A DNA stretch of 47,426 bases from Flavobacteriales bacterium UBA1531 (GCA_002323795.1 DCPZ01000053.1:23327-70752), one strand, 5' to 3'. Shown: positions 8,021 to 16,954, counted from the stretch's first letter. Made by a program: numbers and translations. The notes: generated by a model from the letters alone, not told the origin.

Positions 8021-8962
8021 ATGAACTCCAAGCAAACAAAACGCTCATCATTTAAAGACTTCATTGGGTTATACCTGCGGGGAATGGCTATGGGTGCAGC
8101 AGATCTCGTTCCCGGAGTTTCAGGTGGAACCATCGCGCTGATAACTGGGATTTATGACGAGTTGCTCAGCTCAATTTCAGCCATACACCCGCGCATGGTT
8201 CTTCAGGCATTCAGAGGAGAGTGGAAAACGATTTGGAATACCGTCAATGGAAATTTTTTGGTGGTGTTGGCTCTGGGGATTGGCACAAGCATCTTGGGAT
8301 TATCCAATCTGCTCCATCATTTGTTGGAAGAGCACAGGACCTTGCTTTACTGCTTCTTTTTTGGATTGGTTTCAGCTTCCATTCCTTTTGTTGGTCGTCA
8401 AGTCAAGACACGAAATGTACGGGCCGCCTTCGCCTTTGCTTTTGGCGCCATGATTGCATTTGGCATAAGCTCCCTTCCCATTTCACAAGCGGAGCCCTCC
8501 ACGTTCTACCTTTTCGGTGCGGGAGCAGTGGCAGCTTGCGCGATGATCCTCCCAGGAATTTCAGGAAGTTTCATCCTACTCCTTCTTGGTGCATACGCTG
8601 CAGTCATTGGGGCCGTCAAATCGTTGGACCTTTTCCGCATTGCAATCATTGTATCAGGTGTCATTTCGGGTTTGCTCCTCTTTAGCAAGCTACTCAAGTG
8701 GACATTGCAACGGCATTACAACACCCTTCTGGCCTTGCTTACCGGATTTTTACTTGGTTCGTTGCGTGCCATTTGGCCATGGAAAGAAAAGGTTGAGTTG
8801 CTCTACACGCACAGTGATGGGAGAGAAACGTGGTCCGAAGCCTTGGATTGGCCTGGGAATTTGGCCACAGAAAATATGGGAATAGCGCTGCTTTGTGCCA
8901 TTGCGGGAGCTTCCCTTGTTGCGTTGATGAATCGCTTTTCACAACCGATTCAAAATGAGTGA
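8021..8962 (+). CDS. DUF368 polytopic membrane protein
   Basis: This 313-residue integral membrane protein carries the family hallmark GAADLVPGVSGGTIALITGIY near residues 25-45 and a second inverted-repeat-like copy MILPGISGSFILLLLGAY near 175-195, with about eight to ten hydrophobic segments. DUF368 proteins (PopT in Vibrio and Staphylococcus literature) have been proposed to recycle polyprenyl-phosphate carriers across the inner membrane; applying that here is by family. The last 8 bases overlap the start of aroE, indicating translational coupling. Confidence 0.88.
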   Translation: MNSKQTKRSSFKDFIGLYLRGMAMGAADLVPGVSGGTIALITGIYDELLSSISAIHPRMVLQAFRGEWKTIWNTVNGNFLVVLALGIGTSILGLSNLLHHLLEEHRTLLYCFFFGLVSASIPFVGRQVKTRNVRAAFAFAFGAMIAFGISSLPISQAEPSTFYLFGAGAVAACAMILPGISGSFILLLLGAYAAVIGAVKSLDLFRIAIIVSGVISGLLLFSKLLKWTLQRHYNTLLALLTGFLLGSLRAIWPWKEKVELLYTHSDGRETWSEALDWPGNLATENMGIALLCAIAGASLVALMNRFSQPIQNE

Positions 8963-9713
8963 AGTCCAACGCTTTGGATTGTTGGGAAAAACGCTGGCCC
9001 ATTCTCATTCACCAGCCTTATTTGCAGAAAAATTCAAACGCGAAGGCCTAGAATCTGCAAGTTACTCGCTGTTTGAATTGGACGATATTGGCAAATTCAG
9101 GAACTGGATTACAACGGTGCAAGAGCGGCATGGGCCATTGTCAGGATTGAATGTGACAGTCCCGTACAAGGAAAGTATTCTTCCTTTTCTCAGATCCCTT
9201 TCACCTGAGGCAAAAGCCATTGGTGCAGTGAACGCAATCAAACCAAGTGACAACGGCACATGGATCGGACACAACACAGATGCTGTAGGTTTCGTCAATA
9301 GCATTCGACCATTTTTGCGCTCCGAACACGAACGGGCGCTTGTCATTGGCAACGGCGGTGCAGCGAAAGCCGTGCGCCATGGCCTCAGCAAACTGGGAAT
9401 CCAAGTGGCCCATGTCACGCGTCGCGAAATCAACTGGCCTTCTGTGCGCTTTAAGGACTTGAGCCCCGAAGCGGTCGGACATCACAAACTCGTGGTGCAG
9501 TGCACACCCGTGGGCACCTATCCCGAAGTTCACAGCTGCGTGCCATTTCCATGGTCAGGGATGACACCTCAACACCTTGTGGTGGACTTGGTTTACAATC
9601 CGGCTGAAACCCAATTTTTGAAACACGCGCGTGCAAGCGGTGCGGAGGCTATGAATGGCAGAGACATGCTTCATGCACAAGCCGATGCCGCCTGGCGTTG
9701 GTGGACGTCATGA
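8955..9713 (+). CDS. aroE: Shikimate dehydrogenase
   Basis: This 252-residue enzyme reduces 3-dehydroshikimate to shikimate with NADPH in aromatic amino acid synthesis. The N-terminal substrate site LLGKTLAHSHSPALF is present, the catalytic lysine is K72 in NVTVPYKE and its aspartate partner D109 in GHNTDAVGF. The dinucleotide-binding loop GNGGAA is at 132-137. Length is somewhat shorter than the roughly 270 residues of E. coli AroE but complete. It begins inside the end of the DUF368 gene and ends 28 bases before murQ. Confidence 0.92.
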   Translation: MSEVQRFGLLGKTLAHSHSPALFAEKFKREGLESASYSLFELDDIGKFRNWITTVQERHGPLSGLNVTVPYKESILPFLRSLSPEAKAIGAVNAIKPSDNGTWIGHNTDAVGFVNSIRPFLRSEHERALVIGNGGAAKAVRHGLSKLGIQVAHVTRREINWPSVRFKDLSPEAVGHHKLVVQCTPVGTYPEVHSCVPFPWSGMTPQHLVVDLVYNPAETQFLKHARASGAEAMNGRDMLHAQADAAWRWWTS

Positions 9714-9729
9714 ACCAGAAGTGGCATTG

Positions 9730-9737
9730 TATCTTTG
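9730..9737 (+). promoter_or_regulatory. Promoter -7 box of murQ
   Basis: TATCTTTG matches TAnnTTTG exactly; AGCA and the GTG start codon of murQ follow. It lies in the 28-base gap after aroE, so murQ can be transcribed on its own. No -33 element was found at the expected distance. Confidence 0.5.
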
Positions 9738-9741
9738 AGCA

Positions 9742-10572
9742 GTGAGCGAGCACGACATTCCCCCAACCGAACAACAAGGTGCCCACAAAGACCTGAACGC
9801 CATGAGCGTTGGAGCTTTGATTGGAAACATGCACCTGCAGACGCAAAACGCATTTGATGCCGTAGGGTCATGTTTACCTGAGGTTCAAGGTTTTGTCGAA
9901 GCTCTAGTTCCAAGAATGAAAAATGGGGGACGTCTTTTTTACATCGGAGCCGGGACCAGCGGTCGTTTGGGAATCTTGGACGCGAGCGAATGCCCACCAA
10001 CATTTGGCGTTGACCCTGATTCAGTCCAAGGCTACATCGCAGGTGGTGATGGAGCCTTACGCGCAGCCGTTGAGGGAGCTGAAGACGATTTGGAAGGAGC
10101 ATGGCACGATTTAGAGGAGGCGCATCCAAACTCAAATGACACTTTAATTGGAATTGCTTCTTCAGGACGCACACCCTACGTCATTGGCGGCATTCAACGC
10201 GCAAATGAGAAAGGATTGCTCACGGCTTGTATCACGTGTAACCCGTCATCTGACCTTGGAGAAATCTGCAACCACCCGATTGTCGCCATAACTGGACCAG
10301 AGTTCATTACCGGAAGCACTCGATTGAACGCAGGAACAGCGACCAAATTGGTTCTGAACCTGATTAGCACTTCGGTCATGATTCAATTGGGTCATGTGCA
10401 AGGATCATCAATGGTGGATATGAAACCATCAAACACAAAACTTGTGGAACGTGGGGTCAGGATGATTGAAATGGCAACAGGTGTCAGTACACTTGAAGCG
10501 TCGGCCGCACTCAGCGCTTGTGGCAGTGTGCGGAAGGCGATTGATAAAATCAAGGGAAATGCACACGCTTGA
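9742..10572 (+). CDS. murQ: N-acetylmuramic acid 6-phosphate etherase
   Basis: This 276-residue SIS-domain lyase cleaves the lactyl ether of MurNAc-6-P to give GlcNAc-6-P and D-lactate in peptidoglycan sugar recycling. The signature GAGTSGRLGILDASECPPTFG is at 69-89; E83 and E114 coincide in position with the catalytic glutamates reported for E. coli MurQ. The start is GTG; it gives the same N-terminal length to E83 as in E. coli, while the next ATG (residue 21) would remove conserved sequence. No MurNAc kinase, PTS or transporter is adjacent. The end overlaps the next gene by 14 bases. Confidence 0.93.
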   Translation: MSEHDIPPTEQQGAHKDLNAMSVGALIGNMHLQTQNAFDAVGSCLPEVQGFVEALVPRMKNGGRLFYIGAGTSGRLGILDASECPPTFGVDPDSVQGYIAGGDGALRAAVEGAEDDLEGAWHDLEEAHPNSNDTLIGIASSGRTPYVIGGIQRANEKGLLTACITCNPSSDLGEICNHPIVAITGPEFITGSTRLNAGTATKLVLNLISTSVMIQLGHVQGSSMVDMKPSNTKLVERGVRMIEMATGVSTLEASAALSACGSVRKAIDKIKGNAHA

Positions 10573-11140
10573 GCCTTACTTCGCGTGGCGCAACCATTAT
10601 GTGGCGAGCAGTGATCCACGCAGCCCTTTCTTTGAAAGACAGTACAGCGAATTCGAATATTCGACCAAGATTTACAATTACTTCATTCATCCTCAGTGGG
10701 ATTCGATTGAATCGCAGACCCTATTCTGCAAAATTCTATTTGCAGATTACGACGAACGATTTGCTGTAATCGAATTCATTGGAGAATGGAACGATTGCCT
10801 TTTCAATGATGTAATGCACCTGAAACGAGAGGTCATTGACGTGCTCATGGCAGAAGGCATCAATCGATTTATTTTAATCGGTGAAAACATCCTCAACTTC
10901 CATTTTGGAGACGATTGCTACTACGAAGAATGGTTTGATGAAGTCACAGACGATGATGGGTGGATTGCCCTTTTGAACTTCCGAGAGCACGTTCTGGAGG
11001 ACATGAAAAGCATCGACCTCGACAGCTACTTTGCACTGGGAGGAGAATTGAGCGAAATCGGCTGGCGCACGCTGACTCCCGCACATTTGTTTGAACGCAT
11101 TGACGATTGCGTCAGCCAGCGCTTGGGTTTAATCGGCTGA
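10559..11140 (+). CDS. Conserved-looking hypothetical protein overlapping murQ
   Basis: This 193-residue protein starts with ATG inside the last 14 bases of murQ (MHTLEPYFAWRNHY). I do not recognise a family with certainty. It is acidic and rich in aromatic residues, with a cluster DDCYYEEWFDEVTDDDGW near residues 117-134; there is no signal peptide and no membrane segment. Coding nature is supported by its length, its tight overlap with murQ and the lack of an alternative frame. It may be translationally coupled to murQ, but a role in cell-wall recycling is only a guess from position. Convergent with the TIGR02757 gene 10 bases downstream. Confidence 0.75.
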   Translation: MHTLEPYFAWRNHYVASSDPRSPFFERQYSEFEYSTKIYNYFIHPQWDSIESQTLFCKILFADYDERFAVIEFIGEWNDCLFNDVMHLKREVIDVLMAEGINRFILIGENILNFHFGDDCYYEEWFDEVTDDDGWIALLNFREHVLEDMKSIDLDSYFALGGELSEIGWRTLTPAHLFERIDDCVSQRLGLIG

Positions 11141-11150
11141 TATCAGGACT

Positions 11151-11999
11151 TTAAAATCCTTCGATTGCTCCCAAACCAAACAACGCAAAGTCCATTCGAA
11201 CCGGATCTTTGGGATCCACCTGACGAAGTCCAACCATCAGCTCTTCCACTGCCCGCCAGTCACTCGCTCTGCGGCCCAACAATTCCAGCTTCCGTCCGAC
11301 ATTTCCCGTATGCACGTCGAGCGGAATCATCAACTGCCGTGGTTCAATGGTCGTCCAGATGCCAAAGTCTACTCCACGAACTGAAGGCCGGACCATCCAG
11401 CGAAGAAACATGTTCAAGCGTTTCGTCGCCGAGCCACGAGCCGGACTGGCCACATGCTTGCGAGTGCGACCTGCTTCGAATCCGCGGGCCAGTGCAGCCG
11501 CAAAAAAACGATCATGGAAGACCTCCAAATGAGGACGAGTCGACTCTCCCCTCTGTTCAGCAAACGTTTCAGGTAAAAATGCCGCCTCAAGTCCATCAAA
11601 TTCCTGCAACAAACATTGCAAAGCGTGCATAAAAAAGAGGGCATCTCGTGGCTGAAAAGTACGATGTACGAATCCCTTACTCACGGCCTCCATCTCATCG
11701 GAACTGGCTGATTCCAAAAATTGCCGTGGTGCATTATCCATCCGGCTCATCCACTTGGCCGCGTTATTCTTGATGGTCACGCGCTGACCCCACGCCAAGG
11801 TCGCCGTTAAAAAGGCTGCTACTTCAATGTCATTGGGATCACTGAAATCGTGGGCAATGGAAATGGGATCATCAGGGATGAAATCGAGGGATTCGTACCG
11901 GTCTGCCTTTTCCAGTAAAAACGATTTCAATTCGGTGGAAACCTGAGTTAAATCCTGCCGTTTTACAAAACGCCCACTCTTATTTGAATTATTGGCCAT
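11151..11999 (-). CDS. TIGR02757 family protein
   Basis: This 282-residue protein matches the TIGR02757 (DUF2400) family: IAHDFSDPNDIEVAAFLTATLAWGQR near residues 48-73, MFLRWMVRPS, PLDVHTGNVGRKLELL, and the terminal MDFALFGLGAIEG. The family is widespread in Bacteroidota and some proteobacteria; it resembles helix-hairpin-helix DNA glycosylase folds in its last part, but its biochemical activity is not established. The start at 11999 (MANNSNKSG) is preferred over an upstream in-frame ATG at 12074 because that would run into the divergent neighbour at 12032. Confidence 0.83.
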   Translation of the reverse strand: MANNSNKSGRFVKRQDLTQVSTELKSFLLEKADRYESLDFIPDDPISIAHDFSDPNDIEVAAFLTATLAWGQRVTIKNNAAKWMSRMDNAPRQFLESASSDEMEAVSKGFVHRTFQPRDALFFMHALQCLLQEFDGLEAAFLPETFAEQRGESTRPHLEVFHDRFFAAALARGFEAGRTRKHVASPARGSATKRLNMFLRWMVRPSVRGVDFGIWTTIEPRQLMIPLDVHTGNVGRKLELLGRRASDWRAVEELMVGLRQVDPKDPVRMDFALFGLGAIEGF

Positions 12000-12017
12000 G
12001 CCCGGCAAAATTCGAGC

Positions 12018-12025
12018 TAAATTTG
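12018..12025 (+). promoter_or_regulatory. Promoter -7 box of BatA-like gene
   Basis: TAAATTTG matches TAnnTTTG exactly and lies 6 bases before the ATG at 12032. A TTG at 11992-11994 gives a 23-base spacer, at the long end of the accepted range. The box lies in the 32-base divergent gap with the TIGR02757 gene. Confidence 0.5.
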
Positions 12026-12031
12026 CATCGA

Positions 12032-14119
12032 ATGGAATTTGTGCATCCAGAAATACTATGGGGGTTGTGTGCACTAGTCATTCCAATTATCATTCATCTC
12101 CTGCATTTTCGACGTTTTCGGAGAGTGGCCTTTTCACAAGTCGCTTTTCTCAATGCGGTGCAAAAGGATGCACGTGCAATGCAACGCATTCGACATTGGT
12201 GGGTGCTCATCACCCGGATGCTGGCCTATGCCGCAATGGTTATGGCATTTGCACAACCGCAATTGCCCCCCCCCAGTAGCGCGGACTCATCAGGTATAAA
12301 CCGCGATGGTCACGCTATTTCACTCTACATTGACAACAGCCACTCCATGGAAGCGCAGGGAGAGGAAGGTCAATTGCTTCAAGCGGCGAGAAACAAGGCG
12401 GCACTGGTCGTCGAGCAATTCAGTCCGACCGATCGTTTTCAAATCCTGACCTGTGATTTTTCAGGAAAAGACCAGAAATTTCTCACCCGAGCACAAGCCC
12501 TCGAGCGGATTGAGAGCATCCATACATCACAGCAGGCACGTGAAATTTCAGAGGTTCTGACGCGAATGCAAAGTCAATTGACAAAGGCAATCGACTCCAA
12601 ACGATTGGCTTATTTATTTTCCGACTTGCAGCAATCAACCCATGCATTAGCGAATGAAATGGATGCGCCAGACACCACCATCAGCTGGTATTTCATTCCT
12701 GAACTTGCAGGCGGCTCGCCAAATATCTGGGTGGATTCGATTTGGTTTGATGAACCGATGCGAATTGCTTCGCGTCCAGCTGCACTTCGCATTCGACTGA
12801 GCCACAACTCCAACACTGCTGTGAGCGGCATTCCCATGAACCTGAGTATCAATGGAGATCGCGTTGCAATCGGAACATTCAACCTGGTTCCTGGTCTAGA
12901 CACAGATACTGTACTGCGCTTCAATCATGGTCTAGCTGGACTCAAGGAAGGCATGGTTTCCATCGAAGACGCTCCGATTCGTTTTGATGATAACTGGAAT
13001 TTTGGCTTTGAAGTCACGGACAACGTTCGGATCACCATTCTCACAAAACAGACGAACTCAGAAACAGCATCGTCCATCAAGCGCGTATTTGCCACCGCCA
13101 ATGGTTTGTACAATGCGGAAATTCATTCCAGTTGGACTCCAGAATTAATTGCGAAATCAAAGCTGATCATCCTTTGTGATTGGGAACCCCAAGGATCAGG
13201 ATTCGCCCAGGAAATAGCGGATTTTGTGAAAAATGGAGGTTCAATTGTTTACTTACCCAAGTACAATCAAAATGCTGATATTCAATTGTTTGAATCACTT
13301 GGACTACCGCATTCTGGACCTTGGATTGAAACCGACGACCGTGTTCGTTCCATTCAGCTGAACCATCCGTTTTTTCGAAACATGTTTGCTGAATTTCCCG
13401 AACGAATTGACCTTCCAAATGCAAAGCGCATCTGGAATCGAAAGATTGCTGCATCAGAAGAAGTTCTTGCATCCACAGAACTCGGTCGGCCCTTCCTTTC
13501 TCAGCGTCAGTTCGATCGAGGCCAAGCCTTTATCTTTCATGTGAGTGGCGATCCTGAATCCAGCAACTTGACTCGACATGCCCTCTGGATTCCTTTGCTA
13601 CTGCGCATGGCAGAACGCGCTTACGCAACTCCAATCAATGCCGGTGAAATCGGATCTTTGAAACGATGGACCTTTGCGGCCGATGTTCCAAACATCTCAG
13701 AGCTCAGACTTGTCCGGAGCAACAAACAATCAAACCCCTCGACGAAATCAAATGAAGATTCAGGCGATTGGCTGCCCGAGGTTCGTCAGGTTCCAGGTCA
13801 AATTCAAGTGCTGTTAGAAGGGCTTCCAATCGACCCTGGTCATTATGTCCTCAGCGATTTGAGCCATGACTGGGCGACCATTGGTCTCAACCTAGATCGC
13901 AAGGAATCAAATCATGACGCCTACTCCTTGTCTGAATTCAGCTCTTTCATCGATCAGAAAGGATGGAACAACGTCAAATTGCTCAGCATGACTGCCTCGA
14001 GCCTCCCACAAGTCATAGAACAATCCGAACAAGGCATCTCCTTGTGGAAAGCCTTTATCATATTTGCATTGATCGCTTTGGCGATTGAGACGATTTTACT
14101 GCGCACATGGAAAGCATAA
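12032..14119 (+). CDS. BatA-like membrane protein with von Willebrand A-like domain
   Basis: This 695-residue protein starts with the double-transmembrane module of the aerotolerance BatA/TIGR02226 family: MEFVHPEILWGLCALVIPI, the basic HLLHFRRFRRVAFSQVAFL, then a second helix at about 57-74. A vWA-like region follows with a MIDAS-type D101-N-S-H-S motif. The middle is periplasmic and contains a glutamine-amidotransferase-like fold segment (LIILCDWEP, DFVKNGGSIVYLP). A single helix near the C-terminus anchors it again. No MoxR ATPase or other bat gene is adjacent, so it is a stand-alone member of unknown role. It overlaps the following gene by 13 bases. The start at 12032 begins the conserved module. 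Confidence 0.8.
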   Translation: MEFVHPEILWGLCALVIPIIIHLLHFRRFRRVAFSQVAFLNAVQKDARAMQRIRHWWVLITRMLAYAAMVMAFAQPQLPPPSSADSSGINRDGHAISLYIDNSHSMEAQGEEGQLLQAARNKAALVVEQFSPTDRFQILTCDFSGKDQKFLTRAQALERIESIHTSQQAREISEVLTRMQSQLTKAIDSKRLAYLFSDLQQSTHALANEMDAPDTTISWYFIPELAGGSPNIWVDSIWFDEPMRIASRPAALRIRLSHNSNTAVSGIPMNLSINGDRVAIGTFNLVPGLDTDTVLRFNHGLAGLKEGMVSIEDAPIRFDDNWNFGFEVTDNVRITILTKQTNSETASSIKRVFATANGLYNAEIHSSWTPELIAKSKLIILCDWEPQGSGFAQEIADFVKNGGSIVYLPKYNQNADIQLFESLGLPHSGPWIETDDRVRSIQLNHPFFRNMFAEFPERIDLPNAKRIWNRKIAASEEVLASTELGRPFLSQRQFDRGQAFIFHVSGDPESSNLTRHALWIPLLLRMAERAYATPINAGEIGSLKRWTFAADVPNISELRLVRSNKQSNPSTKSNEDSGDWLPEVRQVPGQIQVLLEGLPIDPGHYVLSDLSHDWATIGLNLDRKESNHDAYSLSEFSSFIDQKGWNNVKLLSMTASSLPQVIEQSEQGISLWKAFIIFALIALAIETILLRTWKA

Positions 14120-15390
14120 TCATTAAGAAAGCGTTGGTCCTAGACCCTCAAAGCGAACACCACGGACTCGTTAGAGATATCCTCATCGAAGCTGGAACCA
14201 TTTCTGCAATAGCTCCAGATTTAAAGTCCCCTTCCAATTCCCATGAATGGCAAGCCAATGGCGCCGCTGTTTCACAAGGTTGGATTGATTTACAATCCCA
14301 CTTTTATGATCCTGGAGCCGAGCACAAGGAAGGCTTGGAAAATGGTGCTGCAGCTGGATCGCATGGAGGCTTTACGCATGTCATTTTGAATGCCAACCCC
14401 TACGTAGCGCCTGACAACAAATCAGCCGTTTCCTTTCTTCAGGCCCAAGCTCAGGATTATACCTGCGCGCTGCACCCCATGGCCAATGTGTCCCAGAAGT
14501 CTGAAGGTCAATCTCTTTCAGAAATGCATGATTTAGCCGCGGCCGGTGCCGTTGCTTTTTCAGATGATGCACCCATCGACAAAACTGAAATGCTCCGGCG
14601 AGCGCTAGAATATGCTCACGAACTTTCCCAACCTGTCATCAGCATGCCATTGGACATGGAACTTAATGCAGGCGCGCAAATGCATGAAGGTGCCACAAGC
14701 ACGCACATGGGCGTGACCGGGAATCCGACGGAATCGGAAGTGATGCGCATTCAAAGGGACCTTGAAGTTTTAAAATACACGGGTGGCAGATTGCACTTTT
14801 CTGTCATTTCTTCTGCAGATTCGGTCGAATTGATTCGAGCTGCCAAGGCTCGCGGCTTGAATGTCACTTGCGCTACTACGGCCAACCACCTTCATTTTGT
14901 AGATGAAGATCTCCATGCATTCGATGGGACCTTAAAAGTCATGCCTCCATTCAGAACTCAGAATGATCGAGAGGCTCTGCGCCATGGAATAATTGATGGC
15001 ACAATCGATGCGATTGTCTCCGATCACCGACCCGAAGATTTGGAACACCATGACGTCGAATTCAGTTTGGCTTCTTTCGGAATGGCTTGCATCGAATACA
15101 CATTCCCCTTGGCCTTAAGCGCACTTCAATCTATATCCAAAAAGGACGCACTTTCCGCTTTAGTCAATGCTTTGAGTTCTGGTCCACGGCAAATCCTTGG
15201 TCTTGAGCACAGGCCTATTATGCCGGGACAGCCTGCAGATTTGACATGGTTTCATCCTGAAGAACTGTGGAACAACCAAGCAATCACAAGGGGAGCAAAC
15301 TTGGCCCAATCCATTGTCCAACACAAAGAAAAACTGGTCGGAAACCCGTTAGGCACAATCCACGGAACGAAGTCATTTCTTCGCGACTGA
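14107..15390 (+). CDS. Dihydroorotase-like protein, probably catalytically inactive
   Basis: This 427-residue amidohydrolase-superfamily protein has the overall plan of class I dihydroorotase, the third step in pyrimidine synthesis. However the metal site is degraded: the usual DxHxH reads DLQSH (Q63 replaces the first His), the region that should hold the His after the carboxylated lysine reads VISMPLDMEL, and the HxxST helix start reads FSVISSADS without His. D153 and D306-H307 remain. A Bacteroidota group of PyrC-like proteins with a similarly altered motif is known to me; pseudo-dihydroorotases act as structural partners of aspartate transcarbamoylase in some bacteria (PyrC' of Pseudomonas). 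Start ATG overlaps the BatA-like gene by 13 bases. Confidence 0.8.
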   Translation: MESIIIKKALVLDPQSEHHGLVRDILIEAGTISAIAPDLKSPSNSHEWQANGAAVSQGWIDLQSHFYDPGAEHKEGLENGAAAGSHGGFTHVILNANPYVAPDNKSAVSFLQAQAQDYTCALHPMANVSQKSEGQSLSEMHDLAAAGAVAFSDDAPIDKTEMLRRALEYAHELSQPVISMPLDMELNAGAQMHEGATSTHMGVTGNPTESEVMRIQRDLEVLKYTGGRLHFSVISSADSVELIRAAKARGLNVTCATTANHLHFVDEDLHAFDGTLKVMPPFRTQNDREALRHGIIDGTIDAIVSDHRPEDLEHHDVEFSLASFGMACIEYTFPLALSALQSISKKDALSALVNALSSGPRQILGLEHRPIMPGQPADLTWFHPEELWNNQAITRGANLAQSIVQHKEKLVGNPLGTIHGTKSFLRD

Positions 15391-15395
15391 ATCCA

Positions 15396-15722
15396 TCAAG
15401 CTTCTCCTTGAGGTCCACTAAAGGTGAGAGGCATAGCTGGATCTTGGTTGCCTTTGGGAGCTTGAATGGGACCTTGTTGTTGCTCAAATCGTTGAACGTT
15501 CTCATTCAATGCCTGCAACAACCTCTTCGCATGATGTGGCGCTAAAATAATTCTACTTCGCACTTTTGCCTGCTTCATTCCGGGCATAATTTGAGCGAAA
15601 TCCACAACGAACTCAACGGGGCTATGCGTGATTACAGCAAGGTTAGAATAGACACCTTGCGCCTCTTCTTCTGGCAAATCGATGTTGAGTTTTTTTGAAT
15701 TGGGGCGATCTTCTTGGGCCAT
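15396..15722 (-). CDS. DUF3467 family protein
   Basis: This 108-residue cytoplasmic protein matches DUF3467: the core LNIDLPEEEAQGVYSNLAVITHSPVEFVVDFAQIMPG region (12-48), followed by AKVRSRIILAPHHAKRLLQAL and a Gln/Pro-rich tail. It is a small conserved protein in Bacteroidota and other phyla with no established function. It converges on the dihydroorotase-like gene with only 5 bases between stops, and it is the last gene of the radC-to-yjjG minus-strand series (51-base gap). Confidence 0.88.
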   Translation of the reverse strand: MAQEDRPNSKKLNIDLPEEEAQGVYSNLAVITHSPVEFVVDFAQIMPGMKQAKVRSRIILAPHHAKRLLQALNENVQRFEQQQGPIQAPKGNQDPAMPLTFSGPQGEA

Positions 15723-15773
15723 ATCGTTGTGCTGTGTGTCGTTAAAAAAATGAAGTTAGGCCAATTCAGCAAT

Positions 15774-16484
15774 TTAGGTCAAGGGCATCTCCAACAATTC
15801 ACGCAAGTTGGCAATGTGAGGAAAAGCTGAATTTGACTCAGGCCCCTTGGGGTCAAAGTGAATGGCTTGCCATCCCGCATTGCAGGCGCCTTCCACATCG
15901 CATTCCAAATCATCACCTATCATGATTGCTCGCGATGCACTTGAATTGGTTAGAGTGATGCTCTGATCGAACGCTTCCCGTCGTGGTTTTTTGAACCCCA
16001 AGGCATCGCTGGTGAGCACTTGCAAGAAATATGGGGACAGACCCGAATTATGCATCTTGATGTGTTGAACTTCCTCAAAACCGTTGGTCAAAATAAACAT
16101 GCGATGACCACGCTCTTTCAAAGCCGCACAAACCTCCATCGCTCCATCCAATAACGCCGTCCGATAAGGAGCCCTTTTGACATAGGCCTCTCCCATTGAT
16201 TCTGCCAGTGCATTCATGCCTTCAAACTCACCAATCCCCAGCTTTTCAACGGAGCGTTTGAAACGCAAAGGGCGCAGCTCTTGCTGGGTCAACCTGCCTT
16301 CACGGTAATCCTTCCAGCAACGTTCATTCTCCACTTCGTAAACCGCAATGAAATCTTGCGCTGTAAAATCTCCAGGAAGTTGAGGTTGAGCTAATTCAAG
16401 AAATATCTCATTCAATGCTTCCCTCGAATTGAGGTCAAAATCCCATAGTGTTCGGTCAAGGTCAAAGAAGAGATCAAGTAACAT
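15774..16484 (-). CDS. YjjG-like HAD family phosphatase (probable pyrimidine 5'-nucleotidase)
   Basis: This 236-residue HAD hydrolase has motif I FFDLDRTLWDFD with nucleophile D8 and acid/base D10, motif II ILTNGF, motif III lysine in GFKKPRREAF, and motif IV IGDDLECDVEGACNAGW. The cap domain between motifs I and II is helical (C1 type). The YjjG subgroup dephosphorylates nucleoside monophosphates, including non-canonical pyrimidine nucleotides, which fits the nearby upp gene. Exact substrate is inference. It lies 26 bases after the small membrane protein gene. Confidence 0.88.
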   Translation of the reverse strand: MLLDLFFDLDRTLWDFDLNSREALNEIFLELAQPQLPGDFTAQDFIAVYEVENERCWKDYREGRLTQQELRPLRFKRSVEKLGIGEFEGMNALAESMGEAYVKRAPYRTALLDGAMEVCAALKERGHRMFILTNGFEEVQHIKMHNSGLSPYFLQVLTSDALGFKKPRREAFDQSITLTNSSASRAIMIGDDLECDVEGACNAGWQAIHFDPKGPESNSAFPHIANLRELLEMPLT

Positions 16485-16510
16485 TGGATGAAATTAATTT
16501 ACAGGCTGAT

Positions 16511-16954
16511 TTAGAAAAAATCATTCGCTACAAGCCACGAGAGTGACGTCAAAACGACAGTCCAAATCGCAAAGGCAAAGATGAGTAAAGCGGGCATTCG
16601 GGAGTCTTTGTCGTGATATTTAGAAGCCAAAACAGACGAAATCGGCACAGAAATCAAACCAGAAACCACCAGCAAACCCCAAAGCCCAAATCGTCTTCGA
16701 AACTTGACCCAACGTCTTCGACTGGGTGTAAAAACCGGACCCTTAGGACCTTTTTGGTCACGCCATTCGCTCCATTTTCTGAACAGCCATTTTCCGAAAT
16801 AGAAAAAAAGCATTACCCCGAAAGCCGCCCCTACGCTGCAAATGAGCACCGTTGGCAACCAGCCGATGCCACGACCAATCATCAGAGAAGGTGTCACGAC
16901 GAACTTCACCATTGCAGCGAGCATCCACAATATGGTTTCAAGGGGTCCCGGCAT
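16511..16954 (-). CDS. Small integral membrane protein, unknown function
   Basis: This 147-residue protein has three to four hydrophobic segments (about 5-20, 32-56, 90-110 and 122-143) separated by a strongly basic cytoplasmic-looking loop (FRKWSEWRDQKGPKGPVF and RRRWVKFRRRFG). I recognise no named family. It is separated by one base from the upstream upp gene and by 26 bases from the yjjG-like gene, so it is part of one operon and clearly coding. The loop charge suggests an inner-membrane location. Confidence 0.8.
   Translation of the reverse strand: MPGPLETILWMLAAMVKFVVTPSLMIGRGIGWLPTVLICSVGAAFGVMLFFYFGKWLFRKWSEWRDQKGPKGPVFTPSRRRWVKFRRRFGLWGLLVVSGLISVPISSVLASKYHDKDSRMPALLIFAFAIWTVVLTSLSWLVANDFF

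Noticed and set aside
14107..15390. Pseudogene of pyrC
   Set aside because: The frame is full length, glycine and hydrophobic core positions are kept and it is translationally coupled to an upstream gene; loss of metal ligands without frame damage suggests a new role rather than decay.
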